From Mesorhizobium sp. ES1-1 (GTDB lineage Bacteria; Pseudomonadota; Alphaproteobacteria; Rhizobiales; Rhizobiaceae): a stretch of 64,000 bases of DNA. The position numbers and the translations under genes were made by a program. Each line of letters opens with the position of its first letter. Position 1 is the first letter of the stretch. The notes below the pieces were generated by a model. It saw nothing but the letters and a program-made list of their open reading frames with translations, made no database searches and had not been told where the DNA came from. The stretch spans positions 1 through 64,000 of the forward strand of contig NZ_JAIUGX010000003.1 of assembly GCF_020164785.1 (NCBI RefSeq), given 5' to 3'. Below are positions 63,933 to 64,000 of the stretch, one piece after another.

Positions 63933-64000
63933 GGCATCGGCGCCGTCTCACAGGCGGCTGCCTTGGCTATTCTGACGAGGCGAAGCTCGCTTCGATCTGT

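Overview
The window is a GC-rich, gene-dense chromosomal segment that most resembles an alphaproteobacterium of the order Hyphomicrobiales, probably Mesorhizobium or a close relative. This is inferred from the rhizobial gene families present (MbfA membrane ferritin with an Irr-type site, CIO-type cytochrome bd oxidase, intracellular PHB depolymerase, BTLCP protease, GAP-type intergenic palindromes), not from any database search. No rRNA operon, prophage, complete insertion sequence or CRISPR array is visible.

Left edge, 1-3090: an AT-richer accessory patch. It carries a retron defence cassette: a nucleoside-deoxyribosyltransferase-like effector, a winged-helix partner, a structured msr-msd-like non-coding RNA and a retron reverse transcriptase. 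It is followed by a decayed duplicate of the lepA 3' end, an odd Arg-type tRNA gene with a GCU anticodon, and then intact lepA. This looks like a scar of integration at the end of lepA.

3300-28980: ordinary chromosome. lepA, a DUF559 nuclease-like protein, secreted DUF1223 and Met-rich proteins beside an exported MsrA, a LuxR-type ATPase regulator, a large MscS channel, cydAB, an ABC-2 export pair, a DUF2156 lipid aminoacylase-like protein, a flavin monooxygenase, a PhoX phosphatase, PAP2, a SulP transporter under a small XRE regulator, and CHAD/CYTH proteins.

29030-41500: a CecR-like TetR regulator with a clear operator in front of an HlyD-ABC-permease export operon; a serine/threonine dehydratase; MbfA with an Irr-type palindrome; a two-gene PLP-enzyme operon (cysteine synthase plus group II decarboxylase) divergent from a BTAD/TolB/TPR regulator; small ORFs.

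41500-48400: signalling. A UBP zinc finger protein sits with a cyclic-nucleotide-domain/flavoprotein fusion. Divergent from these is the most striking operon of the window: a LOV blue-light receptor fused to GGDEF and EAL domains, overlapping kaiC and followed by kaiB. It ends at a bidirectional terminator shared with tRNA-Leu(CAG).

48700-64000: housekeeping: gpmA, dapB, an MsbA-like exporter, glk, mepA, an SDR protein, queG, a GST, uppP, yraN, rsmI, a small tyrosine phosphatase, an RlpA-like protein, phaZ and a BTLCP protease. Several intergenic inverted repeats of rhizobial type are scattered through the window.
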